Source: an uncultured Chloroflexota bacterium
GTDB lineage: Bacteria; Chloroflexota; Chloroflexia; Chloroflexales; Chloroflexaceae
DNA: 32,434 nt
NCBI GenBank assembly: GCA_937120965.1
Contig: CAKZKA010000185.1
Span: 1-32,434 of the forward strand
Direction: 5' to 3'
Numbering within the stretch: position 1 is the first letter of the stretch; the number at the start of each line of letters is the position of its first letter. A program made the position numbers and the translations under genes. The notes under the pieces were generated by a model. The model worked only from the letters and a program-made list of their open reading frames with translations. It was not told the DNA's origin and ran no database searches. Below are positions 31,975-32,434 of the stretch, piece by piece.

Positions 31975-32434
31975 TCAGCGTCGAGTCAGCGGCAGGAAGA
32001 CGATGCTCAACCCCGACACATACGCCATGCCGGTCGTGGCGCCAGGGCTGTCGTTACTGTTGCACGTGCTGCTAATCGGCAGGGTCGAAACGCCGCTCAG
32101 TTCGCCTGTCGCTGCGTTGATTGCATACGATGTGATATTGCAGTCAAAACCGTTCGCGGCGAACAGGAACGCGCTGCTCCGGTTGAACGCCAGAATGTTC
32201 GTGTACGACCCGCCCGATGCGAACGGCGAGCCGCTCACCACTGCCAGCATCGTGCCCGCCCCGCTGCCGTTGATGCGGTACACCCCGACGCGATTACCGG
32301 CCCGATCGGCCACCATGTAGTAGCCTGCCGGGTGGAGCACGCCGTGAACGGCGCCCGTCAAACCGGACGGGGAAAAGAGGTGCACCTGGCTGGGCACACC
32401 GCCGCTGGTGGTAAAGACGCGCGCCTGGCCGGAA
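31975..32434 (-). CDS. Beta-propeller protein, 3' part only (runs off the window)
   Basis: About 153 residues of the C-terminal end are visible, and the frame is open through the right edge (SGQARVFTTSGGVPSQVHLF). It shows repeating blade motifs: HPAGYYMVADRAGNRVGVYRI, RSSAFLFAANGFDCNITSYAI and NAATGELSGVSTLPISSTC. This pattern fits YncE or 6-phosphogluconolactonase-like seven-blade propellers. Two cysteines (in GFDCNI and SSTCNS) could form a disulphide, hinting at an exported protein. The function cannot be given from this fragment. A strong hairpin follows the stop. Confidence 0.7.
   Translation of the reverse strand, partial: SGQARVFTTSGGVPSQVHLFSPSGLTGAVHGVLHPAGYYMVADRAGNRVGVYRINGSGAGTMLAVVSGSPFASGGSYTNILAFNRSSAFLFAANGFDCNITSYAINAATGELSGVSTLPISSTCNSNDSPGATTGMAYVSGLSIVFLPLTRR

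Overview
The window is GC-rich DNA with dense genes on both strands and no phage, plasmid or CRISPR signature. Gene content fits a member of the phylum Chloroflexota, probably class Chloroflexia (Roseiflexus/Kouleothrix-like): a long PHP-type DnaE, a DegS-like soluble kinase, an AbrB-fused radical SAM enzyme, anchored LamG/DUF1080-like proteins, GT-C-like membrane proteins, and many intergenic palindromes. This assignment is inference from protein style, not from a marker-gene search.

Layout. 287-1537 is a MacB/FtsX-type ABC permease whose ATPase would lie off the left edge. 2251-6015 is dnaE behind a clear sigma-70 promoter. 6483-7880 (minus) is a membrane-anchored protein with two lectin-like domains. 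8215-11782 (minus) is a housekeeping cluster, fmdB-like, cysE, cysS, prmA, with cysE/cysS/prmA almost touching or overlapping. 12085-12251 holds tRNA-Leu(CAG) and tRNA-Gln(CTG), with a perfect consensus promoter and a hairpin terminator. 12289-14118 holds a small membrane protein (minus), then a 33-residue membrane microprotein translationally coupled to an EamA exporter. 14354-17798 is a divergent MFS transporter/molybdopterin oxidoreductase pair. 17979-19040 (minus) is a DegS-like histidine kinase without a visible regulator. 19169-23211 is a polyprenol-phosphate mannose synthase-like GT2 gene divergent from two overlapping paralogous multi-span proteins, plausibly one envelope glycosylation module. 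23489-25519 (minus) is a solute-binding protein with a coiled-coil membrane protein. 25811-27064 is an AbrB-radical SAM-SPASM protein, and 27338-28756 an aspartase/fumarase. 29304-31808 is a secreted phytase-like esterase convergent with a family I.5-like lipase. A partial beta-propeller gene runs off the right edge.

The most unusual content is between the genes. Three repeat families occupy most 3' intergenic spaces: (1) a 19-bp near-perfect palindrome, GGGGAAACCSGGTTTCCCC and variants; (2) a composite element starting CTGAGGTGAAAATA and ending near TATTTTCATTCT plus a GCGGCGCAGCCGC hairpin; (3) a 102-bp MITE-like element with TACCA/TGGTA ends, present three times at exactly the same length. 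All three sit on or just after stop codons: two of the 102-bp elements start on the base after a TAA stop and are followed by a second TAA, and one composite element contains the stop codon of the EamA gene. This stop-codon docking is the best candidate here for an undescribed phenomenon (3'-end processing or termination elements, or a transposition target preference).
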